Part shown: positions 13,261-24,309 of the stretch, one piece after another | Position numbering within the stretch: the stretch's first letter is position 1 | Layout: every line of letters begins with the position of its first letter | Source of the DNA: Oxytricha trifallax | Taxonomy: Eukaryota; Ciliophora; Spirotrichea; Sporadotrichida; Oxytrichidae | Direction: 5' to 3' | Length of the DNA stretch: 64,000 nucleotides | Assembly: GCA_000711775.1 (NCBI GenBank) | Contig: ARYC01004007.1 | Location: 1-64,000 of the forward strand | Position numbers and translations under genes: made by a program | The notes under the pieces: model-generated | What the model was told of the DNA's origin: nothing | Database searches by the model: none | Seen by the model: only the letters and a program-made list of their open reading frames with translations

Positions 13261-14149
13261 ATATGTACAGAGTCACTAATGAATACGTCAAATTCCAAAA
13301 TCTCTCAGGCAATCTTTCATTTTTATCATATATAAAATAGTAAAATGATTTAATATTTTAGTCAGATTAAAATATAGTTCTCAACAAATAAGATTTAATT
13401 CATTTTGTGATATTAAAAACATCACCAAAACCATCCAAATGTTAATTTAATTAAATTTATTTGTTGCCTCTTGAACTTCAACCCTTGATCAACAGACAAC
13501 AAGTTGAAATTGCACTATCCGGCTTGGTCAATTTCAAGTCTGATAGCATCAATAACACAGTATAAGTGATTAACATTACCATTCCAGGACTCATTAAATA
13601 TGCCCATATTTGAGAATTATATTTCTTATACTTAGGGATATTAATTAAATAAAAGTTGACTCCCATCTTGCCTTGCCTTAGACCCACACATTTTAAAATA
13701 ATGTAAAATCTTTGATGTAAATTTAATTTTTTAAGTATGTTTATAAAGCCACTTTTTAATGATTGTTGACTCTTTCCTCGAACAAATTGGTTCTAAACTT
13801 ATAAATGTGATTGAAAACTTAACATTATGTTGTTAATATTTCATTTATCTAAATTTAATTAATTATAAATAAACCTTATTAAGTTTATCTAGGTCTTCAA
13901 GAAACCTTCAGCAGTTAGTAAAGTGTCAATCACTACAAACAAAGCAAACTACATTCCAGGTGAAACAGTTAATGTTACAGTTAAAGTGACAGGAGCTGCT
14001 GCCCTTACATCCAGTCAGTCTTAGTAAAGAATTTATAGTTTAAAATATAACTTATACTGTAAATTAAAAAATAGCTTAATGAAGTTTACATCTTTGCTTC
14101 TGTTTAAGAAGATAGAGATTTCGGTGAGCCAAGATCATCATTTGCTGGT
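13261..14149 (+). CDS. Copy A, blocks including an MG-type domain
   Basis: Blocks, in order: 13261-13318 (MYRVTNEYVKFQNLSGNL), 13488-13600 (INRQQVEIALSGLVNF then INITIPGLI), 13756-13798 (MIVDSFLEQIGSK), 13893-14020 (VSITTNKANYIPGETVNVTV) and 14084-14149 (SVQEDRDFGEP). Each has a counterpart in copy C between 57423 and 58605. The SITTNKxxYIxGExVNVTVKV pattern resembles the start of A2M macroglobulin-like beta-sandwich domains. The matching positions in copy C and the high density of Asn-glycosylation sites support one shared ancestral gene. Confidence 0.75.
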
Positions 14150-14540
14150 CACAATAATTTTATAACTTAAAATTATATTTAATGTAGATATTAATATTTT
14201 TTATAGCTATTTTCCAGATGATAGGTCTCTGTTATCGTAAATGGTAAAGTTTTTCCCTCGATTTTATAAAAGTATATGAGGAAAAACCATAATTAATCTG
14301 TAATTCTTTATCAATTACAAATAAGAAATTTCCAAGGAATGCAGTAAGCTATAAAAGACTGAATTCATTCAAAATAAAAATCAATAACCATAAAAGGAGT
14401 AAATGAGTTTGGAATTAATCAATGATAGATAATTTTATGATGTTTTTTAAGATAGGTTTGGTAGAATAAAGCAATGAGGATTATTTCCTTACGCTGAATT
14501 TCCTTTTAAAATTATCTATCTATTTTACTCATATATTTAG

Positions 14541-14802
14541 TCAAATGTACTTTGATAACGATGCTGACAACGAAGTCTTCAACTTCATTAACCCATTTAC
14601 CTTAGCTGACCATATCTTTAAACTTTTAGAAATTTAAATTGAGAATTAAAAATTAAAAATCTTTGGAGTCCCAGCTAACAATAGCAAAGATCTCAACATT
14701 GAATTGTTTATGTCTCTTCAGGGACTCAGGTAACAAACTTTCGAAATGCAAGCACTTTCTCTCTTTGAGAAGCATGCATCCAATGACTTCGGAACTGACA
14801 GT
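14541..14802 (+). CDS. Copy A, blocks just upstream of the TBE insertion
   Basis: 14544-14613 encodes MYFDNDADNEVFNFINPF and LADH; copy C has VYFDNDADTKMWQFMQPDSL at 58652. 14671-14802 encodes ANNSKDLNIELFMSLQGLRQ, QTFEMQALSLFEKHASNDFG; copy C has ANNSKDANLEIFLALQSLRY. The block runs into the TBE at the AGT target (14800-14802). The spacer at 14150-14540 shows nothing recognisable. Confidence 0.8.
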
Positions 14803-14938
14803 CAAAACCCAAACCCTTTCAGTAGTTTGATTGAGTTTTTGATTGATAAAAGTAGACTATTAGTGCATACATTATTAAGGTTTTAATAGGGTTTATGTAG
14901 GGGTTAAATGTTTAAATATTAGTAATTTAAGTGAGTAT

Positions 14939-16413
14939 ATGCGAGGTTTGGGGTCAGTTTATGACAGTGAGTATATAAATTTATTGTTTAAGTTGCGATA
15001 TGGATGCGATGATTATAGTGATCAACTCAGACCTATTCTAAATTACACATCTATTGCAAGACTGCTTCATAAATCTCCTGCTACTGTTAGGTCTCACTAT
15101 CTATTAGCATTTAATTTAAAGAGATAGCATCTTAATTCTAAGCCTAAAAGACCTCTAAAGTTTAAGCAGCATCATATTGATTATCTCATTAATGATAAGA
15201 CTCTTAAATACTGGGCTCACTTCTCTCTGACCTAGAGAGCTGTGATGTTTCAACGCCAATTTCCTGAGCTTCATATCTCTGCTTAATCGATAGCTAACAA
15301 ATATACAAAGAACGGAATATCTTACAAGACAGTCAATCGCATTAAGAGAGTGATTGACTTTAATGTCATTTTATATGGATAATTTAAATTATATATTTGA
15401 TTAAATGCATAGGGCTTAATAGCATAATATAAAGTTCATACACGCTGATGAGCCAGTATTTACATTCAATACATTTATATCAAGGTCTTGGTACAAGAGG
15501 TATAGTAACATAGAAGTTTATGACTAAAAGGTTAAGGTTTAAACTCATGCTATACTTGGTGGAATAAGTGAAGATAGTGGCCTCGAGACTTATGTTATTC
15601 ACGCTCGTTCTATAAAGACTGAATAATATAGAGATAGATAGATAGTAACTAAGGTATAGGTGTTAAGATAATTTAATTAGAATTCAGAGTAGAAGTTGAT
15701 TATTATTTAAATAGTTTATTATTTTAGTTATTAATTATTTCTTAAACATGGCACTCTCGAAGATATCACTGATGAAGGAGTTCACGATGTGCATGGATCT
15801 CTTGGATAAACTATTATCTCAACACCGGTAAGTTGGTTTTGACTTTAGCGTTATATATAGGGTGATTGACTGAAGAGTACTGATCCGTGGACCAGGACAT
15901 ACATATGTAACCACTCTTTATTAGCTAAAGTGGTAGAGGACCTTGAGCTCCTTCGCCGGTGAAAACCGTTGGCAGGTCGTGGGGATTGAACCAGGCGTCC
16001 TCTAATGGAGTTGGTGGCCACACCCAACTCGTCCTGGTCCACGGATCACTGAATAATATATTAAGTTCTTGCAATAACTCAGAGATAAGTACGCTGACTA
16101 AGAGATTATTCTTTTCGTTGATAACTTGTCAGTTCATAAAACTAAAGACTCAAGGAAAGAATATGAAAGGCTAAATATAACGCCTGTATTTAATGTTCCT
16201 TACAGCCCTTAGTTCAATGGAATTGAATTATATTTGGGATTATTGAAAGGTCATTATAAGACTCTACTCTATCACTTGATGCACGATTTGAAGATAGATA
16301 CAGTAGATTTTATTAAGAGTGCTGCTAAAAGAGTCTGCGATAATAAAGCTAAAGTATGCGCAAGAGAAGGGAGATTTTGTGTTTATAAATAAGTTTTAGA
16401 TTTAAACGAATGA
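14939..16413 (+). pseudogene. TBE transposase, interrupted by an insertion
   Basis: It begins MRGLGSVYDSEYINLLFK and ends at TGA 16411-16413. The helix-turn-helix part includes SIARLLHKSPATVRSHYLL and QFPELHISAQSIANKY. Catalytic residues are Asp in HADEPVFTF, Asp in LFVDNLSVHKTK and Glu in NGIELYLG (DD34E). Two breaks are visible: a one-base shift near 15375 (alignment to the left-edge copy moves from YGQFKLYI to the LNYIFDQMHRAQQ frame), and a 417-bp insertion after codon TEQY near 15630 that resumes at 16048. TAA/TAG occur often as Gln. As written it cannot give a full protein. Confidence 0.88.
15618..16060. mobile_element. 417-bp retroposon-like insertion with 13-bp target duplication
   Basis: ACTGAATAATATA occurs at 15618-15630 and 16048-16060, on either side of unrelated sequence in the transposase gene. 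The insert is GC-richer at its right end. The left end is a GATAGATAGATAG simple repeat, which reads as an ATCT-type tail on the minus strand. A 17-bp inverted repeat GATCCGTGGACCAGGAC bounds the GC-rich half (15882-15898, 16031-16047). It has tRNA-promoter-like motifs: A-box-like TAGCTAAAGTGGTAGAG (15922-15938, plus strand) and B-box-like GGTTCAATCCCC (complement of 15981-15992). Because these lie on opposite strands, a SINE assignment is possible but not proven. Confidence 0.7.
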
Positions 16414-16419
16414 TTATTT

Positions 16420-17218
16420 TCACATATTAAATTTGCCCGTAAAGGGATTTGGCTTCTCTTTCTTTTCTTCCTCTTAAGGCTTGCTTGGGCCCATGTTTCT
16501 TCTCTTAGTGCCAGCTCCTGCGTCGATGTTCATCTCGTCTGGTTTTTAGAAATCTTTGTAGAGTCTCTTACTCAATTCATGCTTTGCCTGTGATTTTCTC
16601 TCTCTGTTTAATTTGCTACGCTCTTTCATCAAGTAAATAGCAGTACCAGGTTTTTCTATAAAGTTAGAAGACTAAGCTTACTTGAGATGAAAGGATGCTT
16701 TTGAAATTCCTACAGCCAGGTATCATTTATTTTAATACCTTGCTTCTCTTTTTCTTCAGGAGAGATGCTGTATCGCTTCTTGTGAGCTTCTTAAATAACT
16801 TCATTTAAGTACTCAGGTTTCAGAGTTGCAAGAACACCAAAGAAGAAGTTTCTCTGGCAACTTATTAGAGAGCTGTAGCTTTGATGGAAGGTAGAGATCT
16901 ACGTCCGGATCACTCATAGCATCGTCATATAGGTTTGTCACTGATATTTCAGGGTAGTTAGGTATCTCTATCATCCTAATTTCATTAGACTTAAAAGCTT
17001 TTTTCTCTTCACTCAGTAAGGCTTTTAAGAATGAGATTTTAGTTCCCTCCTAAGTCGGCAAGAACAATCCAACTATTATTGATTTATTAATCTTACTTAA
17101 GCACTTACCTTGCTATACCAAATATCTATAAAGGTCCTCTTTACTTCGAAATTTTCCTATTAAATCTTGAGATTAAATTCTCTTCATTGCATCATTCATA
17201 GACTCCATCTTGCTTCCT
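16420..17218 (-). pseudogene. TBE 22-kDa-type ORF, frameshifted
   Basis: Reading from ATG (complement 17216-17218): MESMNDAMKRIQSQDLIGKF ... SIIVGLFLPTQEG ... IPNYPEISVTNLYDDAMSD. The frame shifts near 16875 (to FFFGVLATLKPEYLNEV) and again near 16655 (to PGTAIYLMKERSKLN ... NPFTGKFNM), with TGA at complement 16420-16422. It aligns with 62631-63477, e.g. HPFISSKL against HPFISSNL and KPEYL against QPEYL. It is convergent with the transposase, the two stops 6 bases apart. The molecular function of this TBE protein is not known to me. Confidence 0.8.
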
Positions 17219-17680
17219 CTTTCTAGAAATGTTAATGAAATTTAAAATTATGGATATCCATTCTAAGTTTATTAAAATCTTTATATTAAATAGGGAGGAC
17301 CTACTGGAGGTCAACCTTAAAAAGATATACGGAGAAGCATTGAAAAGCTTTCTCCAAGTTTCACAGATTGATTTCCATTTTTATCAATCTATCTCCATTA
17401 AATTGCTCCTAATAATGTTTAATTATTTTAGGAGGTCCTCCAAATTAAGTTCAAACTTTATTTGGATGACCTCCTAGAGAAACAAAACTTCATAAGGAGT
17501 ATTTTAATTTACTAAAACGTATAAAATTCTCATAAAATATGTCAACTTACAGTTTTTTTATGGGAAGTTAATTTTCTTACCTCTCAGCAAAGAATCTACC
17601 AGAGTGCCTTATACTCTCCTATATCAGTTTATCAAGGTATATTTTATCATTATTATAATAAAATATATCAGCAAACTAAA

Positions 17681-20600
17681 ATGAGCGCTAACCTGTTAAG
17701 AAGAGCGGCCTTACTTGGATCAAGCCAATAAAAATTATCTTTCCAGCAACAAAGAAAAGTAGAGACCAGAGACGCTTGTACTAAGTGGGAGCCTACTAAT
17801 GACAACTTTGACCAGTCTAGCTTTTACATTTAAATATAAATTAAGCAGGAGGTTATCAAAGAAGCTTTGCAAATTTAGGAGGAGGTTAAACAACCAGCCA
17901 TAGAGCATTAATAAATACCAGCCAAAGTTGACTATTAATGCAAAGAATGCAATAAAGTTTCCCTTACTAGTCAACTTATAAGAGACACTTGAGAGATATA
18001 CACGACGATATGCCAAGGTTATATCTCAAGCATTAAAAGAAAGATGGGAAGTATGTCTGTGAGTTCTGTAAGAAGCCATATTCTCATACTAGAGACCTCA
18101 AAGTGCACTTAAAGAAAAAGCACAATTAAAGTTTTGTCTTTATTCATGAACCTACAGGGAATAGATTCCTCTAAAAGAGAAGATCAAGAAACCCAGTGGA
18201 GTCTCTTAGAGTTGAAGTCTAGAAGTAAGTTAAAATGAAGAAAGCAGTCAAGAACTTTCCAGTCTCTGAGATCAATAAAATCATGGTTAAAATAGAGGCA
18301 ATGAAGATTCCTATATTAAAAATTATTGACTTAGATTCTTGCCTAGAAAGCTACCTCACTCTTGAAGATAAAATAGAGAAGAGAGTCATTACTGATGACT
18401 AGTATGCTTACAAGATAAATCCTTTCAATTACTTCCTTGCTAGTGACAAGTTCCAAATGGAATTTGTTCATGAGTATTATGCTCTTTAAAAGGCAAAGTT
18501 AATTGAGTGCAGGCATATCATCTAGCTTGATGCTATTTCACTTGGTAAAGATCATGTAGCCTTCAAGCTTCCTTTACTTGAAATGACTTACAGAGAATTC
18601 TTATCTGACAACAGATGTCAGAGATAAATTAGCTAGATAGTATAGCAGATAGTTGAGGGGATTGAAGAGCTTCACAAGCTAGGTTATGTTCATAGAGACT
18701 TAAAGCCAGAGAACATCATGATGAACTTTCAGCCTCTTAGAGTTTATATTATTGACTTCAAAAGAGCTCAAAGAGTGCAAGCCTCTGCATAAGGAAATGT
18801 ATACGGCACTCCTGGATATTTCCCAGAGAGAGAGAGGATTGGAGAGATGGAGACACTTAATGGGATATCTGGGCTCTAGCAGTAATAATAATAGAGAGCG
18901 ACATGCCAAGAAACGATTACTTTAGCTGCAGGGGTGAGAGAGATTCTAAGCAGAGAATCAAACAATATCTCGATAAAAATAAAATATATGGAGGTCTCAG
19001 AGAACTTGCATACTCAAGTATTATCAAGCCAAGCTAAGAGATTTAACAAACAATAGAAACAATCGAACATCAACTTAGAAAGATAAGATTCAGAGAACTG
19101 CCACATGACACTAAGCTTATGTGTTCTGACCGAGACCCACCCTCCTACACCCCCTCCCCCCCTCAAATCGAGAATCCCCTTTTATTATATTTTTATTGTA
19201 GTTTTTTTATGAATTTATTTTTACTCATTATAAATTTCTTGCCCTTCGGTCAGATATTACTATTATAAATATATTTTGATAAGTTACACTACGTCCGTCG
19301 ACTTTTTGTTGAACATACTCCCGTAGGGAAATATTTATAATAAGGTTTAATTTTCACTATCATGATTAATAATATGATTTAATTGATAGACATAAATTTG
19401 AATTCAAAATTTTTTATTGCTTAAATCACTTACATTATACTTTATAGTAAAAATTAATATAAAATTTTTCCTATTATTTTTAACTTCATTTAAATATAAC
19501 AACTTTTAAAAATTATTAATACTTGCTGACCCAACATTCCTTCTGAAACGAAGACCCCCCTCCCCTCTTCAACCGAGACTCCCTTCTTCAACCGAGACCC
19601 CCTCCTCCCCCCTCAAACTGAGAATCCCCTTTTATTATAGTTTTTTTTTATGAATTTATTTTTTACTCAGAATAATTTTCTTGCCCTTCGGACAGATATT
19701 ACTGTTAAAAATATATTTTGTTAAGTTCCACTACGCCCGTCGACTTTTGTTTTGAACATACTCCCATAGGGAAATATTTATAATAAGGTTTAATTTTGAC
19801 TATCATGATTAATAATATGATTTAATTGATAAACATAAATTTCAATTCAAAATTTTTTTATAACTTAAATCACTTACACTCTACTATATTGTAAAAATTA
19901 ATATAAAAATTTTTCCTATTATTTTTAACTTCATTTAAATATAAAAACTTTTATTATTATTACTAATTTAGTTAATTACTATTAAAATCTTATTTCAATC
20001 ATATATATATATATATTTAAAAGGTAATCTTTAACATAAAAAATTGTCTTTAAGTTTTATATAAACTAAGCTTAAGAAATAAGATTTTAATAGTAATTAA
20101 CTAAATTAGTAATAATAATAAAAATTTTATATTTAAATGAAGTTAAAAATAATAGGAAAAATTTTTATATTAATTTTTACAATATAGTAGAGTGTAAGTG
20201 ATTTAAGTTATAAAAAAATTTTGAATTCAAATTTATGTCTATCAATTAAATCATATTATTAATCATGATAGTCAAAATTAAACCTTATTATAAATATTTC
20301 CCTAAGGGGAGTATGTTCTAAACAAAAGTCGACGGACGTAGAGGAACTTATCAAAATTTATTTTTGATAGTAATATCAGCCCGAAGGGCAAGAAATTTAT
20401 TCTGAGTAAAAAAAAAATTCATAAAAAGACTATAATAAAAGGGGATTCTCGGTTTGAGGGGGGGAGGGGGTCTCGGTTGATGAAGGGGTCTCGGCTGAGA
20501 GGGGAGGGGGGGTAGGAGGAGAGGGGGGTCTCGGTCAGAACAAGTAATTACTATTAAAATCTTATTCCTTAACTTAGTTTATTAAAAAATCAAAGACAAT

Positions 20601-21101
20601 TTTTTATGTTTAGGATTTCCCATTTAAATATATATCTGAATGAATTAAGATTTTAATAGTAATTACTAAATAAGTATTAATAATTTTTAAAAGTTGTTAT
20701 ATTTAAATGAAGTTAAAAATAATAGGAAAAATTTTATATTAATTTTTACTATAAAGTATAATGTAAGTGATTTAAGTAATAAAAAATTTTGAATTCAAAT
20801 TTATGTCTATCAATTAAATCATATTATTAATCGTGATAGTGAAAATTAAACCTTATTATAAATATTTCCCTACGGGAGTATGTTCTACAAAAAGTCGACG
20901 GACGTAATGTAACTTATCAAAATATATTTATAATAGTAATATCTGACCGAAGGGCAAGAAATTTATAATGAGTAAAAATAAATTCATAAAAAAACTACAA
21001 TAAAACTATAATAAAAGGGGATTCTCGGTTTGAGGGGGGGAGGGGGGTCTCGGTTGAGGGGGGGGAGGGGGGGTCTCGTCAGAACACTTATGTTTGTGTG
21101 A
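17681..21101 (+). pseudogene. TBE zinc-finger plus protein-kinase-like ORF, interrupted by foldback element
   Basis: Starts ATG 17681 (MSANLLRRAALLGSS). It has two C2H2 fingers: the first YQCKECNKVSL then, after a one-base shift near 17970, TYKRHLRDIH; the second CEFCKKPYSHTRDLKVHLKK plus KH (C-X2-C-X12-H-X4-H). A kinase-like domain follows with HRDLKPENIMMNF, IIDFKRA (DFK where most kinases have DFG) and GTPGYFPE. A further shift near 18840 leads to WDIWALAVIIIESD. The foldback element 19122-21086 interrupts it at codon KLM; across the duplicated CTTATG the frame resumes as MFV and stops at TGA 21099-21101. The N-terminal fingers suggest nucleic-acid binding; the kinase may lack activity. 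Confidence 0.82.
19116..21092. mobile_element. 1965-bp foldback element, nested palindromes, 6-bp target duplication
   Basis: The element 19122-21086 starts TGTTCTGACCGAGACCC, ends GGGTCTCGTCAGAACA, and is flanked by CTTATG (19116-19121, 21087-21092). The outer arms (about 19122-19530 and 20540-21086) are inverted copies carrying C-rich/G-rich tracts and a CTTGCCCTTCGG segment. Between them lies a second, closely related palindrome (about 19535-20537) whose right end again reads GGTCTCGGTCAGAACA. The likely history is insertion of one family member into another. No ORF is recognised. Confidence 0.88.
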
Positions 21102-21426
21102 AATATTTTAAAAACTCGCTTGTTATACTCACTTAAAATACTAATATTTAAACATTAAACCCCTACATAAACCCTACTAAAACCCTAATAAAGTATGCAC
21201 TAATAGTCTACTTTTATCAATCAAAAACTCAATCAAACTACTGAAAGGGTTTTGGGGTTTTGAGTGTCTTCTACCCTAAATCTAAGTATATATAAATTTT
21301 TTGATTAATCTTTAATTTTTAAAAGAATTAATTATATTAAGACTCTCAAGTTAATTTGTAAAACACACTTTTATAGTTTTAAAAGTAAAAAAATCAAATG
21401 TTTAATTAAAAATTTTAATGGATAAA

Positions 21427-21900
21427 ATCAATCGACGATTTAAGTAGAGCTTTTGCCAACAACTTCTTGAGAATGGCAGAAGGATAAGCCCTTGAACCAA
21501 TTATCTTCAATGACCCCAACAAGCCCATCCCCACAATTCCACAAACTACTACCCCTATTCCTACCACTACAAGAGCTTGAACACACATAAAAAAGATACA
21601 ATTTCAGTTAAAAAGATGACCTATAAATAACACCAACTTCAACTACCACTAAAATGTTAAAATTACATTCCATCAAGGGTGCCACTACTAAACTTTTGGT
21701 ATTAATAGAATAGACAAGTAACGCTACTCAATTAATAATTAGACAATTACTTTTCATCGATTTTTAATAATTATAAATTCAATTTAAATATTTTAGCAAA
21801 ATTATTATTTTAACTGTAAAACCTCACATATTTATATTTCTAATAAATACTGTGACTATCAAGCCATTAACTACCACTTACCCCAAAACCTCTTTCATTC
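21427..21900 (+). CDS. Copy A, block after the TBE, start of Thr/Pro-rich region
   Basis: 21427-21579 encodes SIDDLSRAFANNFLRMAEGQ, then PIIFNDPNKPIPTIPQTTT and PIPTTTRA, matching copy C SMDEMSRAFGLNFLRYAENQ followed by its Thr-rich stretch. An apparent TGA at 21580 is probably spacer. Short pieces at about 21626-21695 (TPTSTTTK, GATTK) and 21848-21900 (TVTIKPLTTTYPKTS) look like continuations; copy B has TVITKPPTTTPAAT at the second position. Together they correspond to the low-complexity region of copies B and C. The 21901-23409 spacer holds nothing recognised. Confidence 0.7.
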
Positions 21901-23409
21901 ATAAATTTTATATATATTACGACACTGTTTCTAGAAACGTCTAAATATTATTTTAGTTTTTTATTGAATTTTTATGATGACCTTCGTTATTTCAATATTT
22001 AAATATCCCTTTATTTTACCTAGAAAGCTGCTAAAAAAATATCAAAAGAAATTTAAGTATGGAAAAATTCAAAGATTTTATGTTATGCATGAAAAGAAAG
22101 AATAAATAAATTATTGCTCTAAATTATAATTCCTCAAAATTTGTTTACAAATATGTAAATAAATAATGTTATTTAATGAGATTTAATTTTTTATTTTTTG
22201 AGAAATTACGAAAATATTATATTATTGAAGTATGTTAATATTACTTAATGTTATTTTTTAAGGAGTCATAATGGAACTTATTTAGAAAATTATTTATATT
22301 TAAGCGATATATATTTTATCATTTAATTATATTTTTATCATTTAAAGTAATTATTTCGAATAACTCATTCATCAAGAAATAAAGATTGAAAATAATACTC
22401 GAAACATAAGAAATGTTTATTAATGATACCCTAAAAAATTATGACATTTCTCAATGAAACTATATATTTCGTCAATTTCTGAATTAGAGGTGTGTAATAT
22501 TTCTGAATTTTAAGAACTTAACAAAAAGAATAATCACATTAATGATTTTTATTTATTATTGAAACTTATTCTAAAAGTATAGGCAAAATAAATTTGTTCT
22601 TTTGATCTCAACATAATTAGTGCAAAACAGATTCAAGGAATTATGATCAAAATAAAAATCTATAAATACTATTAAAGGTATTTAAGAATGAAAAATTAAT
22701 TAAATTAATCATAATGTATAGTATATCTAAATTAAATTGATTTTGATTCAATATTATTTTAAATATAGAGTTAAATTTTTATATTAATTAAATGCCCTTA
22801 GTTTTGATTATGATTATATCATTTCAATTGAAATTTATTGAGTAAAGATATTACTAAAAAAGTAAGAATATATTTCAAAACTAAATGGAAACGAAGAAAA
22901 TATTTAAGATTATTTTTAAATTGCCTATTATTAATAATAATATTTGACTCTACCAAAATCAATCAATATGAATGAGAATTTTTTAAATAATAAATCAATT
23001 GTATTTTAGTTTATTATTGTTTTTATCTGATTTATTTAAAATGATTAGTTATTTGAAATGTAGAAAACATTTAGGTATTTAGAGTTAAAATATATGAAAT
23101 AAACTTTTCTGAACAAAGTTAATCAATTTTTATAGAAGCTCTTAAAATATCATATTCTATTAAAAATTTATAAAACCATACTCAAGATATTAATTATCAA
23201 CTCCTTAAAATATATAACTTATCAATCCTAAATTTATTTACGTCCTTAATAAAACTCAATATTTTAAAATATGGAAGTTTAGAGTTTTAACTCCATAGAC
23301 CACTTTATCAATAAGTTATATTCACCTAATTTACATTTTATAATTTATATTAAATATTTGATATTTTAAATTGTTTATTGAATCTCCAATAATAGAATTG
23401 GCTTAAAAC

Positions 23410-23990
23410 GGTATGCTTTGGTTCAACGCATTCTTGAATAACTTCGAGCAACAATTCGACTCAAATATCTTCAACTATGCAAATATGCCCCAAAATTACT
23501 ACGATTATTATCCCGTCCCCAGATCCCCAGTTGATTATATGAACAACACCGAACCTGTTCTAGCGAATTGGACTCATTTCAAATTAATTAAAAAATGGAT
23601 ATTAAATTTTATTGCATGTTTTCCTTCATTGAGTTTTTTTAAATATAAATTTATATTCATCAACTTCCATAAGACTACAATAGAGAAGCTAAATTAGATA
23701 AATCAACAACATTTAAAAATGTTTTTAACCTAAAGTTAAGTACAAATACTGAATTTTATATTAATGATCAACTATAACATTTATAAATTTTTATATGATT
23801 GTTCTTCTCAACAGTCAATAAAAAATTGGAAATTGATGTATATACTTTTATTATTATAAATTTCAGACATTCAAGGCAATTTCTCCATCAAAGTGAACAC
23901 CTATGTTTTTAATAATAAATTTGATATATGGAGTTCTTGGTACTCAAAAAATGCATACACAAAAATAGTCAGTATTAAGGAATAACAATT
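23410..23990 (+). CDS. Copy A, blocks around the conserved A2M core
   Basis: 23413-23580 encodes MLWFNAFLNNFEQQF ... NNTEPVLANWTHF, paralogous to copy C MFGGLPHDAFEYI ... PIPKVLSNWTL and copy B MLGFNAFLNNFE. 23662-23717 reads DYNREAKLDKSTTFK, aligned with NYNRGDAQDLSETLF of copy C. 23866-23990 reads DIQGNFSIKVNTYVF and, one base out of frame, YGVLGTQKNAYTK; copy B reads through this join as TIKVNTYEI ... YYGALGVSQ. So a one-base shift or an unrecognised spacer is present near 23925. This is the region equivalent to A2M family domain PF00207. Confidence 0.65.
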
Positions 23991-24309
23991 ATATTAAAAG
24001 AATTTAAGCTATAAAAATAGATAAGCTTTTTTATAGATTAAATATAAAATTATTTGGTTGACATCACTTTCCTTTCATTCTTTGAGATTAACTATATTCA
24101 ACAAGACTAATTTAATATTAACAATTTATGCTTTTCAACTACCTTAAGAGTAATATTTTCCCATTATTTATAGCTATTTAAATTAAATTAATAAAATATA
24201 ATCTTTTTTTAGATTAAATGTAGGAACTATTTTAATTATAGTATTTCAATAATATACCTAGTGTAAATTAATTCCATTCAATTTACTTTTGAGTAAGTAA
24301 TTTCGAAAA

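Larger units (their letters stand above)
14800..21265. mobile_element. Complete TBE transposon with two nested insertions
   Basis: The element spans 14803-21262. The left end starts CAAAACCCAAACCCTTTCAG and the right end is CTGAAAGGGTTTTGGGGTTT plus TG. AGT is duplicated on both sides (14800-14802, 21263-21265), as for ANT-targeting TBEs. The terminal repeats continue inward (TAGTTTGATTGAG... and its complement) for over 100 bp. Gene order is transposase (+), 22-kDa-type ORF (-), zinc-finger/kinase ORF (+). Subtracting the inserts at 15631-16060 and 19122-21092 leaves about 4.06 kb, the usual TBE size. It separates two copy A blocks and so lies within an IES. Confidence 0.92.

Noticed and set aside
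15922..15992. Possible tRNA gene
   Set aside because: A-box-like and B-box-like motifs are on opposite strands and no cloverleaf could be drawn.
15851..16042. Two overlapping short ORFs in the 417-bp insertion
   Set aside because: They lie in non-coding, inverted-repeat sequence of the insertion and do not resemble any protein.
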